This document shows, one piece after another, positions 24,148-36,904 of a stretch of 64,000 bases of DNA. Numbering within the stretch: position 1 is the stretch's first letter; every line of letters begins with the position of its first letter. The translations under genes were made by a program, and so were the position numbers. The DNA lies in NCBI GenBank assembly GCA_013339895.1, contig JABACO010000005.1, positions 10,043,836 through 10,107,835 of the forward strand, written 5' to 3'. Under the pieces are notes generated by a model that saw only the letters and a program-made list of their open reading frames with translations, did no database searches and was not told the origin of the DNA. The DNA is from Ephydatia muelleri (Eukaryota > Porifera > Demospongiae > Spongillida > Spongillidae).

Positions 24148-26173
24148 GACAACCCTGTAAACAGGTGGGAGGAGCAACAGAAATACACACAGGTAAACAG
24201 AAACCATCAACAGAGCAAACCATGCAATGAATAGGGATGTGTAGCGTGCTTCAGAATCCATATTTAGTGACATCATAATCAAAAGAGTAGGCAGTCCAAC
24301 TCCACCAGATATAAACAACAGTGTTGAAAGAAGGAGAATGTTGCCTGTTTTAAAGTTCTTAATGGAAATGGACCTTGTCAGAAATGAAATAAACCCTGCA
24401 ATGGTACAGAGGATACCTTCGTATGCCAGAAGAATCCCAAACCACATTATTGGGAAGCGCTTGCCATTGATGATACATGACTCAAATACAATGAGTAGTG
24501 GCTTCTCTGTTTTTTGGTATCAAAGTTTAAGTCCGAAATGACAATAATTGGGTCCATATACATCCACAATGAACAGATTATAACATTGGGCACAGTAAAT
24601 GCTATGACAATTGCCATCAGAATGGCATCATTCAGTGGCTTACCACCTGTTGGAGGTTGAAGATCTCTGGCTGATAATACAAGTAATCGATACAAGCGAC
24701 ACAATTTTACTATAGCAGTTGCATAAACCAATGTGAAACCAATGCTGACTGTCCAAGGTATTATATTGCAAAGATACGTTTTCACATGCAGTGAAAAGTA
24801 GAATCTTTCCGTTACACTTAATATAATGATGCCTATTGATAAGGAGTAACATCCAACATAGGCTAGATGGTTTATTCTGTGACTTGAGGCTCTGACTGAA
24901 CTGTGTGTTCTTGAAACACTACGTTAAGTAACACTTATCAAGCCAAAAACTAAAAATGCGACATTGCCATAGATATTTTGCACTTTTTGACAGGAGCCAA
25001 CAGAAGTGGCACATTTTTTGACATAAATTGCAGCTGGTCACAAGATGAACTGCAATGTCATGAGCTTCTCCTGAGACAAATTGCGCCAGAAGGATCAGTG
25101 GCATTTAAAGCTAAAGCCAAGATCCAAACTGCATATTTCCAAAGTGGACTAATTGTTGCAATTCTCACTGGTTTCCCATATTTCCCTAAGTTGTAGCGAT
25201 TCACTGCATTAATGTACTCCTTTTTTTATTCACTGTATGTCAATCCTGAGTCCATCTTATCATCATTGTCTGGCTCATAACTAAAATCAACTGAAATAGA
25301 GTCATTCAATGCAATTAACATATCTTCTTTGTTACAACTAGACCATTTGTTTCCATACTGAAACTCAGTTGATGAAAAGTTTTCAAGTTTTTGGTACATA
25401 AATATCCACTAGTATTTAGGAAATAACATTCTTTTATGGAATACCATGCATATCAACCTTTTTGCCAAAGCAGCGTCACAAGTTGCCAATACTACATGTG
25501 CAGGTGAAGAATCCATACATCAAGAGGTATGTAGTTTTCTGTGAGAATTGATGAAAAGGCTATCGTATAATCCTTCATTCGCTTAACTTTAATAGAAAGA
25601 TCTTGGAACACTGAATAAAAGGAGGTGTTATTGATATAGAACTGCTATGTGTGTCCACCCACTGTGTCTCATTAGAGCAGTCAAAGCATCAACAAACCTC
25701 AGTATAGAAGGTGAAGTTCCCATAGAATAAGGATACAATGTGGCATTCCCCAAAATTGAAGTACTGCTCGTGTGAACGTTAACCAAAGCAATCCCATCTT
25801 TTGCAGTGACCAGACCAACTCTCTCAGCTGAATCATAACACCGTGGCCCAACTAGTCCAACAATATTCTTCTCACTGTAAAATATTTCCTTAACTAGAAC
25901 TCTTTCCAAAAGTTCAAGTACTGCTGCACCACATCCTGCCTGCCCATCAATAAGCTCCAGATGATAGCCCCCCAAAATATCTGATCTATTATTGATTATT
26001 TCCAGCGCTAAGTAACTGGCTGGTATGATGTCTGGACCATCACTGCGGACAACAGTGAACATTGTGGAAGGGTAGGGAAGTATGGAAAGAATAACACACC
26101 TCTGATTAGGGATTTCATTTGCCTCCAAGAAACTGAACACTTCAACCAATAAGAGAATGTGGGTGAGCCCCAT
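24148..26173 (-). pseudogene. GABA-B-like receptor copy C, decayed
   Basis: Same orientation as A. The signal peptide and first part of the ligand domain (ATG 26173 to about 25630) are largely open. The remainder has multiple frameshifts (for example near 25515, 25635 and 24515), a deletion of about 150 bases around 25095-25100 and another near 24950, and the last dozen residues of the receptor are replaced after PPVYRVV. The 7TM half survives only as fragments at about 24450-24785 and 24150-24447. Not functional as a receptor. Confidence 0.85.
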
Positions 26174-27024
26174 GATCTGTAGGTCTGCTGTAATGTACAA
26201 GGATATATAATACTAACTCACATTTAAAAAATAAAATCAAGGCTCATATTATTCCGAAGTAAAATGCTGGATATATAAGAGTGGGTGGAATGATGAATAT
26301 TCAGTCTATGCACTGTGCACAGCCAGTGGATTTTTAGTCTATTGTGTTGTGTCGTGATTACACTGACTGCATGCACAGGCGACGCTGTACAAAATTATGT
26401 TGTCAAGTGTAGAGTACTAGGGAGGACAGGGGGGAGGAGGGAGCAGCAAGAACACTTGACCTCACTGTGAGCAGCTGAAGATCCTGAACCAGATTGCTAT
26501 GCAGTTTTTGCAGACCAGTGCCCTACAAGCACAGCAGACATGGCGCTGCAATTGCTTCAAGATCGCTGGGTTATTTGTATGTGCAACTTGTTGATTGAGT
26601 TCAAATGAGTTTTGTGTGAGAGGGGCTATCATCTTGATGGCAGAAATGATTTTGCTTGGCCCTATAGCTGCAGGGCAACCTTTTGCGGGTGTGGTGATGT
26701 AAATGTATTAGTTATAACATGATTCAGTCCCCCACCACTCAATAGAGAGGTACTGACAGCATAACTAGAATTCTGACGTTGTGCAGCAAGGCTTTTGTTG
26801 CTTGCACTAGTAACAAAATAGCAGTGGGTGAATGTGCGCAGCATCATTGGATGTGCTGATTCCTAATACAGATTGTAAATGGGCTGCAACACTTCGTGCT
26901 TGTATGTGATCCTTGATTTCTTATCAGTCCTTAGGTACTGCTAACGGCAAACCTACACCGTTTGCGAACTTATGCAATTTGGTAAATATGATTCTTTCCA
27001 TATGCATATGAAACTTGTAGGCAC
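26174..27024. other. 5' flank of receptor copy C
   Basis: No coding sequence recognised. The 26280-26880 part has no counterpart in the A or B flanks that I could see, so it may be inserted sequence. Confidence 0.4.
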
Positions 27025-27202
27025 ACAGTACCGCCCAGACGCAACTTGACAACATGCATGCGATGCATGCGCGAGTAATACGCGAAACGCGGACTAACGC
27101 GAGTCATGAAAGTAGCAGTGCTGCTTACAAAGACTCGCGTTAGTGGTAGCAATTATTATTACAAGCGCATGCGTGTGTCAAGTTGCGTCTGCGCGGTACT
27201 GT
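27025..27202. mobile_element. MITE, 178 bp, present only in copy C
   Basis: Terminal inverted repeats start ACAGTACCGC and continue CAGACGCAACTTGACA in both arms (about 28 bases with few mismatches). Copies A (near 8745) and B (near 20520, inverted) have the empty site with GGCAAATTTAGC, so it inserted in C after duplication. Internal sequence is CpG-rich. No coding capacity. Confidence 0.8.
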
Positions 27203-27449
27203 ATTTAGCATGCAATCAATTGTACAGTGTACACAGCCACTAGATACACTGAATACTTAGGCATTGGTGTGGAGCATGCTAAATATGTTTTATAACATAA
27301 TAATTATGGTTTTCCCCTTCTGGGTGGAAGGGGGAAGTGGAGAGGGAAAGCAGTAATATGTTGTCCAATCAAGTAGTGGTAGCATAACCGCCATATAGTA
27401 CAGTAAGCCTTACCTGGCTATATTCATGCTCTTGTATGTGCACTTATCC

Positions 27450-27450
<1 letters not shown>

Positions 27451-27518
<68 letters not shown>
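27451..27518. repeat. (CA)34 microsatellite
   Basis: Uninterrupted CA run of 68 bases. Confidence 0.95.
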
Positions 27519-27520
<2 letters not shown>

Positions 27521-28159
27521 CAGTACATACATGTCCCCGATCAGTTTAGTTCATATTAAACAGTGTGCTGGAATAAAACACTGATCGATTCGCCCTACAG
27601 CACTTGCTCACCTCGTATTTTCGCTGCTAACTAGCGAAGGCAAAGGTACTCAATTGTTAATAAAGCAAGGTGATGTTTAACTTACGTAAGCGTAGAATGG
27701 TCACTTTATATGGCTTGGCACTGATTAATGTACTCGCGCTCTTAATAAAGCATGTTGATGTTTAATTACGTACCGGTGTTGAATGGTTACTTTATATGGC
27801 TTGAATGTACTGGCGCACTCATCAATATATCACAACCTGTCCGAATGTGATACTGAATGCAAGAGCTATATAAAGGAACTGGATATAACACCATGAGAGG
27901 AATTAGAAATTGAACATGCGTTTTCTATAAGAATACACACATAAGTAATGACGGGACAAGTGAATCAGTGCATCATGTACAAAAGAACCTATGCAAGTGC
28001 CCAAAATAAAATTCTAGAGCTGCTGGTTGCTGCAGCCATAACAAAGCTTTTTTACAAAGTCACAAATCAGATTGCAAAGTGAATTGATGCCTTGGTAATA
28101 GTTTGTTACGAACTGACCTCAACCAATAGGGCTGGGTCATCCTACACGAATTGTCTCCT

Positions 28160-30254
28160 TCAGGAATTGCACCTTGTTGACCCCAGTTGGACTTGCATAT
28201 GTGACACCTCATGTTGGGATTGGTGTTGGGCAAGAGTACAAGTCTTATGTACTGTGTCGTATGTCTTGAGAGGCAACTTCAGTCGGAAAAGTGGCACAGA
28301 GCAGTTATTGATAGCCACATGCTTCTTGTCAAGGTGTTCCCCCTGTCCATCAGCAGCAGTCAAATTGGAAGTGCCATGTACCAATGTCGACACAGAGTTG
28401 GGAGGTTCCTTGAGTGCATTACATGTGCATACTACTTCAGAAACTCTGCATTGCTCATCCCGGTGTTGAAGTTGGGTACTGTAAGGCCGAGTCTTGTTTT
28501 GAGCATGGTTGTGTGGTTCATTTTGGGCTCGAGTCCGAGACAGATCACATGGTCTCTGCAATACTGATTTCCCCAATTGCAGCCTGACAAGTGGTATTGA
28601 GCACTTCTTGACAGCTACCGACTCCTTGCTGTGACTATTTCCCTCCTCTGCAACAGTAAAACCGACCCCAATAAATCCTTGCAGAGTCTGCTGTGAGACT
28701 GCCTCACGTGAAATACTTTTCTGCACTACACTATGTTGTAGCCCAGTCTTTTGAATTGTAGTCTGCTGTAGAACAGACTCCTGTGGAATTATATCCTTGT
28801 GGAAGGCTTCTTGTGGGGTGTGTGTTATGATACTTCTGCTGAGAGACACCGGCTTGGCTGTATTTACAGGATCCGTTAGCTGAGAGCATGCATGGATAGA
28901 ATGAGCTCTGCAAAAAAGTTTCACTGAGTTAGATAGAGGTCTAGAAATGGGTTCTTGAGGCAAAATTGGCAGCTCATTACAAAAAACATTCTGGCATAGT
29001 TCACTGCAAGAATCTATGGTCGCTACAACAGGTTGGCAAAGCTCCACCTCCTCACTAAACTTGCTTTCTGTCTCAAATATTGACCCCAGCAATAAATCAT
29101 CTAGGCCAGACACGGTAAAACCCTTAGTGCATAATCCATCAGTCTTTAAACTGGACTGGAAATGGTTTAGTACACAATCACAGTCACTACTGCATGCCCA
29201 CTGATGGGCCAGGAAATCATCTGGTGAAAAGGAATGTTCTCCTCCAAAAGTGTAAAACGAGGTGTAGCAGTCACTGGGAACATGAAGGACACCAACACCA
29301 GAATGTCCAAGATGGTCAAGAGAATCACAAGGACCAAAAGGTTCAAACGAAGGTTCAAAGGCAGGATGAGCAGATGGGTCAAAAGGACATTGTGGTACTG
29401 TGCCATCTAGTTCAACATTAACATCCCATTCTGCAGCCTTCACTGTCTGCTCTGTTACATTAAACCTTATGCTTGCTTCAGGATATGCCATGCACACAAG
29501 TGGGGAGTGCATTGCGGCATTGGATATCAACACGTTGCCAAATGCCCAATCTGTAAAATACATAATAGCACAAGTTAAATACACCCATGAAAAGAAGTGT
29601 CAATGTAAGTAAATGCAATGTGCATCGACCTTGTTTAATGTTATACACGCTACTTGGAAAATAATCCAGTTAATTCACTACTGCTGCAAACTTAACAATG
29701 AAATATTGTTGTACGTGCTGGAATACTAAGCTATAACATTTTAGCCTCCACTTTATGGAGTGAATAAAGATTCATCCCAATGGGCCCATGTTTTCTAGCA
29801 CTCTTCCTCCCACCATTCACTTTATCACATGTACCAACTGTTGCAACTTTTATAATAACTACTACTTCATTACTCATTGTGAGTTTGAGTCCAAGTTCAA
29901 TCAGGTAACATGTCTAAATTCACCAGTTGGTTAAATTGCTTTATGGGTGTTCATATGCTAAAATGAAAACTGGCATAAAAATTAAAAAACAAACTCTTTA
30001 CTGTTCAATCTGCAACTATATAGTATAGCTCGTCAAAGATACAATGGGTTCTTTAAATAGGAATACGATTGAGTGCACATCTACCTAATAGAAAGCAACT
30101 ACGTTTTGAACCTACCTGTTGTGTTTAGCTGAAGTACAGTGCCATTTGCTCTTGGGGTGTCACAAAATACCTTGGCCCCCATAAATTGCCAAGGACCATA
30201 AATAGACCTGACAGCAAGAGTTGTGCCTGAGTCCTCTGAGCACAACAGAAAATG
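28160..30254 (-). CDS. unrecognised protein, last two exons of a longer gene
   Basis: Two joined exons on the minus strand: 30116-30254 (acceptor TTTTTAACAG, donor AACAG/GTAGG) and 28160-29550 (acceptor TATTTTACAG). The phase-1 join gives a continuous frame through '...VLQLNTT/DWAFGNVL...'. The protein part is about 509 residues. The first exon encodes a compact, possibly beta-rich segment (GPWQFMGAKVFCDTP). The second has a Pro/Asp/Ser-rich region (QCPFDPSAHPAFEP), a Cys-rich patch (WACSSDCDC), an acidic 'GLDDLLLGSIFETE' motif and a long Gln/Ser/His-rich tail, as in regulatory or transactivation regions. I do not recognise the family. Upstream exons are needed; candidates lie at 36193-36340 and 39443-40545. 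A truncated copy lies at 15990-17331. Confidence 0.55.
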
Positions 30255-31905
30255 CTGTTAAAAAGGAAATCACATTTCTTGCAGTCGCATAGATACAAAT
30301 GTACCAGGTTCTGACTATGGAACTACGTAATAAGAATAGTGTTTGCTTGCATCACAATGGATGTGGCCAACCATACTGCTGAAAGTTGACCTGGTGAAAG
30401 ACATCATACTGACAACTATTGGATCATTCACGACACTAGGAACAGTTATAAACCGTACCTTGCAAAGCTGAGAAGTGAATTGTTCATGGAAAGAGAGACA
30501 ACAGGATTCGTAGTCACTGATAAAGAGAAGGGAGGTATCCGACTGTAGTGCCCGAGGCCCTTCTAAAGTTCAACATGGTTCCTGCCAGATTAACATTCAG
30601 CACCTACCTAATCTGGATTTGTTGCTTCACAGGACTGTACATGTAGTCTGAACATGCTGGTGGGTGTGGCAAGACAGAACTGTTGAAGTTTAGAATTATT
30701 TTGTGTTTTTTTTGGAAATTTGGCTGGACATGCATAGCTGTTATTACAAGAAATGGGAGGAAGAAGAAAGGAGAAACATGTGGGGGGAAAAATCTTTAAA
30801 AGATGCCTAGTTATATTTTGCATGGGGGTTTGGAGGGGAAATAAAATAGTGTTGATTGATGATACCTTCCTCAGTATTGTAAATGTGTTTTCAACCTCAA
30901 ATTACCCACATGTCATTTGTACCTAAAGGGCATCGGTATAAATGTCCCCGAAACATGGCAAAATAAGGTGACAGCTTATTACTAAAAAGCCCCTCCTTAC
31001 CATACAGCAGCTTTGCTAGCTTATACGATCTAATTCTTCATGGCAAATTACATGTTGAATGATAACAGGTCCAATTTGGCAACGGTGCAAACCTTGGGAA
31101 GACGGGGAAAAGAGAGAGCAGACCATAGATAGTAAAGTAGAGGGATTGGAAATGTTCAGCAGCAATCAACACTAATCAATGCATGCAATCCATGAAGTTC
31201 TGGTGCCCAGGCCACTGTGGATAAATGGCTGTTTCATCTGATTTGTACGGTACATGCGCTGTGTTAGTTTGATACTTGAGCCACTTGTTAAATTCTCTAT
31301 CATATTCAAATGACCTACTAGCAGCATTAAACACTATCAGATACTGCGTGTTGTTTTAAAGACATGTCATCACGTAGCTGAAGGTGAAACTGAATTCTCC
31401 CATCTTCATAAAGTTTCAAGAATACAAAAGCGAAACTTGTGGAACCAGAGCCCAACCAGCTGAAAAATGTAGTTATTAAAAAAAACGCCTTCTTTATGCC
31501 GGTATACTCACACAGGGCTATCGGTATCTAGAGCACTTAAAGGGACACCAATTTATCAACAGTTAAAGAATGGAAGGTGTGCGATGGTATTGATACCTGT
31601 ACAACCAAATGTACAAGAATACCACCAATTAACAACTGATGAAAATTCTACCTTTAATGGCAACTGACTCAAAGGGATTGAAACCTTTAGGTTCGACACA
31701 CTCTTCCTTTTAATCTTCTGATGTTTTTAAGTCAACTTGAACTTATGTTGACTTGAGTTGTACATATCCTGCTGGATACGCAACAACTTATAAATTAATC
31801 AGTCACTTCAGATGAGCGCTCTACCTACGAACCCATGTTTGTATCCAGTTAGTGGAACATGTAAATTATTTGCCTAAAACGCGGCATTGACGCTGTTAGG
31901 ATATG
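30255..31905. other. intron or intergenic sequence, no gene seen
   Basis: Probably intronic to the unrecognised minus-strand gene. A plus-strand stretch around 30380-30530 looks mildly coding but has stops and no recognisable family. Confidence 0.35.
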
Positions 31906-31907
31906 TA

Positions 31908-32095
31908 TTTGGGGTTTAGGGTTTAGGGTTTTGGGTCGCGCCAAAGGCGCGAGGGACCAGGTCAACTTGCACCCTGAATCCGAATCCGGTGTCAAAAAGC
32001 ACCCGTCTAGCACCAAATTTTTTTAGCAATGTTTCGGCCGTCAACGACCACTGGACGAGGGCGCCTTCGGCGCCATACTGGGCGCACGTCGCGCC
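31908..32095. repeat. TTTAGGG-like short array next to GC-rich palindromes
   Basis: About two and a half GGTTTAG units (GGGGTTTAGGGTTTAGGG) are followed directly by CGCGCCAAAGGCGCG and, about 120 bases on, GGCGCCTTCGGCGCC. Composition differs sharply from the AT-rich surroundings. Probably one end of an unidentified mobile element. Confidence 0.5.
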
Positions 32096-32879
32096 ATACT
32101 AAATAAACTACAGAGTACACTAGCCAATTCATAGATATCAGTAAGCGTATAGTCACTACACCGGTAAGTATACAAGGAGGCCAAAATCAGGTTTTTGGCA
32201 TGTTTTCCGTCTATTGATGAAGATCATTCCTCCAAAATAACCCTGTGGCACATACTTATGTACTACTGGATACTAATTATCTTCTTTTTTTAAAGGAGTT
32301 GTACCGATAAGTCTATACTTGCATGAGTATGCATCGATCAAAAAAAATTGTGGCACGGATCGCTCTATTAACATGATGGTTAGCTTTTTGGAATCCACTT
32401 ACCAAGATCTACCAGGTACTGCTCTTAGTTTCCAAGTATGTCTCAGTTTTAAAAACCTCGAAAAAAGGGAGAGGCTCTTACAATCCAACTAACAACCAAT
32501 TATCAACTTCAAGAAGTGCACGCTCAACTTTCCATACCAATGTATGGCTCACGTGCACCGTTTCCAATCCCTCTACTTCACTATCTATAAGCAGACCAAC
32601 ATAATAGTACAACAATATGGTGTTACAAGTACATCTAGTGGTGTATCAGTACACTGCAAAACCAACCATTTTCAGATGACCCATAGATATGGAATTAGAT
32701 ATTGGCTCAGCTGTCACCCGAAATGAGAAAATGTAACAGAAACATTGGAAAGATTTTGAACAGCAGTACTAGTGTTACGGTTACTGTCAATTATCTAAGC
32801 AAAGTACTCGGAAGCAAGTAACGGGAAAGAGACTGGCTGCAAGCACTGAATTAATCTGAGCAGTGATCATTTTATGCCA

Positions 32880-34735
32880 ATTCAGCTACAGAGGACACAT
32901 TGACCCTTCTGCTCCAGAAATATGAACTGGTGCTCAAAGAAAACTCAGCAACAGGTCACTGTGAAAGCATTAAAGCCCACATCGTGCTTCAACCAAAATT
33001 CTTTCAAACCAAGACAAATCCGCAATTAAAGAAGCACCTGAACGGCTTAGGAGTTCTGCAATAGATTGGACTGCACCCATTCTTCCAGTAGTGAAACCCT
33101 CAGAAACAGTACAAATATGAGAACATTTCAATGTTACCATCACTCCCCAACTCAAGGTTGATCAAAAAACTGGTTGCCAAGACCAGAAGAATTGTTTTGC
33201 ATCATACCCCACATATCTTCAAATTGAATTAGTGAAGTTGGACAGAACTGTTTAGTGACAAATACGGACAAGGGACTTATCAGTACATATGTTTACATTT
33301 GGGGGTCAGCTCAGCATCTGCAATATTTCAGAACAAATAGCCCAAGGGCAATTTGTACCTTGATGGTTTGCTGAGCCCTGGTCACAACTAAGAAGAACAT
33401 TCGGAAGCTGTCCTAATACGAATCATGGAATATGTGTTTTGAAAAGTATTTCATTTCTCTAGGATTCAGTGGAGTGTAAGGAACACATATAATTAAAGTT
33501 GAGGCAAACCTGAAAGCTTCAATAAGTAGATAAAATGCAATTGAGGTCATTTCTGGGTGGAGTAACCTGTTTTGGAAAGTTCTGAGTACAGCTGTCTGAA
33601 CTATTCACACCATTCAACAGACAGGATGTACCTTGCTACCGTGCATTTAGGACAAAAGCAGCTGATGAGGCTTTCAAGAAACAGGCATCGGCCTCCATGA
33701 ATACGATACTAAGCATATACTTATGATGCTAGTCCTTGTGTCGCAGATGGAAAGATGGAACTGAAACTCCAAATGCATATGCTCATCAGCAATGCGTGAT
33801 CAGAACACTATGCAAGGTACTGAAATGCATGGGACAATTGTCAATCTGAAATGGAGTTCCTTCAAAAGCAACAAACACAGTTGACATGTCAGCCAGGTGC
33901 ATCATGCAGGGTATTCGAGTACCATCACATAACTTAGAAGCCATGTATTGTAACAACTCCAGACTCTGCACCCTCTGGTATAGTCAGCACGACACGTTTA
34001 GTGGTGATGCAGAAATGAACAGCCTGCTTGAAAATGTATGGCTTGTGTTGTAAGATGTAGGATCCTTCAAGAGTACTATTACACAGCAGGAATATCCATC
34101 ACAATCATGACAGAGAGGTTTTGCCTTGACTTTGCCGGTCCTTCTCTTGGCAAAATGTGGCTTTTAGTACTACATGCTCACTCTGAATGGCTTGACATCA
34201 GAAATAACCGTTTCCGTACTTGTGGCAAACATTTTGTATACCAGAGCAATTCGTCGCTGACAATGGACAACAGTTTATAGTGCTCAATAGAATTCAAACA
34301 ACACACCAGTCGCATAATAGCACTCTAGTCCAGTGGAAAGGCAGAACGAGTTGTGCACAATTTAAGCAGAAAGGGGAAATCATTGGAAGAAACATTTAGT
34401 ACACTTTATGCTAACAAACATGTAGAGTCTTGGTCCATTGCCACAACTGGTGTAGCTTGAAGTAGACACTCCATACATCTAATGAGACCAGATGTCATAC
34501 ATGCTGTAGAAGAGAGATTAAGGCAGCAGCACAGTAACTATCATCTTGCACCTAAAAGGAATCAAGGAAGGCAATTTGGTCTGGGCTCACAATTACCGAG
34601 AGGGCTCCTGGCACTATTCTGAAGCGACAAGGGTCACTTTCATTCGAGTCAGAATCAGTGACACATTACTATGGAAACGCCATGCAGATGAGACAAGGCT
34701 AGATTTGAGGAAGCTGATTACTCTACTATGACTCT
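32880..34735 (+). pseudogene. decayed Ty3/Gypsy pol fragment
   Basis: In shifting frames on the plus strand one can read an RT N-terminal region (LLQKYELVLKENSATG, then 'IDWTAPILPVVKPS'), the RT/RNase H junction (LRSFLGGVTCFGKF), protein resembling the RNase H segment, and an integrase core at about 34110-34280 (CLDFAGPSLGKMWLLVLHAHS) continuing in fragments to the C-terminal end near 34735. Stops and frameshifts occur every few dozen codons and no LTR was recognised. Much older than the element at 9056-15280. Confidence 0.75.
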
Positions 34736-35580
34736 AAAACCATCTGTTGTTAAAGTGAAACTCAGGATCCAAATCCGTTAGATGATACGAGTTCTCTGCA
34801 ACAACTCCTGAACCAGAGAAGTAACAAGCAATGAACAGATACAGATTCCACTAAAACAAGATTGTCACCCTGGAGAACAATACTAATTGTGATTACCTAC
34901 AATAACCAATAATAACCTCTATTTGAGCATGTGCAACTGGAACCATTATGACACCTCTAAAGGACCACGCTAATGTACCCCCCCCCCCCTCCCCCAATCA
35001 CACCACAATAAGTCAAACTAGTGCGGGTGGACTTATCGTGATGGAAAAAGAATTCTGGCTTGTTTGCTGCTAACACGATGCTCAACTGAGGTACCACCCC
35101 GACATGCATAAAGGCGACTGTCAATGGGCGGGTGCCTCACATCCCGCTGCATTAACTACATTTAACTATTATTAAACGATGATAACAATATTGAGTTTAA
35201 GTATTAATATTTCTTTACATCATTAAATTAGTATATGCAAGTCCAATTATGATCTGAAATACATAGACTGAGTAATCCATATAAACAGAACTTAACAGTA
35301 CACACACATGTGATCCACGAAGAAACAGAGTTACCAGATTGTGCACATGGTTGTTTTGGGGGGTACACAGCACATGTGAGTGCTGCGCTGCCAGTCCAAA
35401 TTAGAGCTATGCTATACAAACACTAAATTTTTCCATGCAAGGTGACAATGAAGGTGAAAGTCTGATATGAAGTTCTTCAACATGCACATTGTAGGTTACA
35501 CCAATAGCTCCAGAGATACACTGTACATACATGTATATCAGCATCCATCAAGAATGCAAGCTATAGATTTAAAATATATG
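34736..35580. other. no gene recognised
   Basis: A C-run at 34979-34989 and AT-rich sequence. A minus-strand open segment at 35228-35419 with several Cys could be an exon, but splice sites and homology are not convincing. Confidence 0.3.
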
Positions 35581-35909
35581 CCGCAAAAAGGGACCTAGTA
35601 CATAGATTATAAAAGTTAAAAAAACATGAGTTAGGTCTCTTATATATATATCAGATCATTCCCGCAAAACAAACCTAACGCATGTTTTTTTCAAGATTTC
35701 AATTTTAGAAGTCTGAATGCCCTGAGAATCGGAGTATCTGCGATGGAGTTGTAAGGTGCTGAATTTTTAATTAGCCATACATTTCAAGGCAAGCGTTATA
35801 TTTCTATTGCGCGTACTGGAAATTTTATTATCAATGAATTAGGTCCCTTTTCGCAGAAACGATCCCATATATAGGGTTTTAGTGTGCTAAAAATAAATAA
35901 ATAAATAAA

Positions 35910-35979
35910 TGGGGAATTTCATGAGAAAAGGGACCTTATGGATATATCCATAAGGTCCCTTTTCTCATGAAATTCCCCA
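35910..35979. repeat. 70-bp perfect palindrome with no spacer
   Basis: Two 35-base arms (left arm begins TGGGGAATTTCATGAGAAAA) are exact reverse complements meeting at GGATAT/ATATCC. The sequence AAAGGGACCT inside the arms also occurs, inverted or partly changed, at about 35588 and 35843, so the palindrome is part of a larger repeat at about 35585-35980. Confidence 0.92.
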
Positions 35980-36192
35980 AATACATTATTTTACATACTA
36001 GCAACTAAAATTATTATTCAACTTACAATAAATGCACACTCCTCCCATGCCAACTAACTTCCTACTCTTCCCATTTGAGCATCAGAATTTTTTTTTTCCC
36101 AATATATTTCTCTACATACTTATAGCTATGCCTCTATGGTAGACTTGTCCCTCTCCATATTCACAATACATACAAAGGACCAAAGAACAAAC

Positions 36193-36340
36193 CTTCACTA
36201 CTCAGAAGGTCTCCTTCCTCGATGGTCTTCACACCTTGCTTCTCTTCTGCTGCCATCCAGAGGCTTGACAGAGTAGGCTCAAATGCACCCACACTAGCAC
36301 CACAACATGTGCTAGCACTACAGGTAGGGTTCTCGGTACT
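36193..36340 (-). CDS. candidate internal exon of an unrecognised minus-strand gene
   Basis: 148 bases open in one frame between a strong acceptor (CTCCTCCTCCATGTAG) and a donor GAAG/GTTTGT. It encodes about 49 residues beginning STENPTCSASTCCGASVGAF and ending with an acidic 'KTIEEGDLLSSE'. It starts in phase 0 and ends in phase 1, so it cannot join the exon at 30254 directly; at least one exon would lie between. No family recognised. Confidence 0.4.
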
Positions 36341-36904
36341 CTACATGGAGGAGGAGATACCAATCACAACTGTGGTTACAACCTGAAGGTGATATGAAAT
36401 AATAACACACAGGAACACTTCATGTCAATATGTCAGTGGGTTACGTCTAGATTAACTTTGTTTGAGAAAATAGATTTAACCTCTTTCAATTATTAATTTA
36501 TTTATTACACGTAGTACATGCTGTGCAACATTTGTACAAGGTGTTAAACTGCTACGTGTACTTAAATAGTGCTTTGCAAGAGGGGACACATCACTGCTTC
36601 TTGGCAATCTTTGGCTTCTGTGCCCATTTGATAAGCATGGTTTTAGTGGTTGCAAAACTTTGGCATAGTCATCTGCACGGATGTTCCCATCTCATCTGAT
36701 CTAGGCAACCCAACCCCCCCCCCCCCCCCCGCCTTTCCCCTTACAAATACACATAGGAATCTTCCACGCCTTTAAATGGAACCACCCCCTCCCCCCTTTG
36801 AGCAGTTATCTTATAATACATATATGGAGTGTTCCACGAGATTTTGACCCTTATGAACTTAGCATCCAGTTCACATTGTTCTTTCTTCCAAACCATGAAC
36901 AATG

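Noticed and set aside
35228-35419. Cys-containing minus-strand open segment as an exon
   Set aside because: Possible GT/AG sites exist but no frame or homology support; left unannotated.
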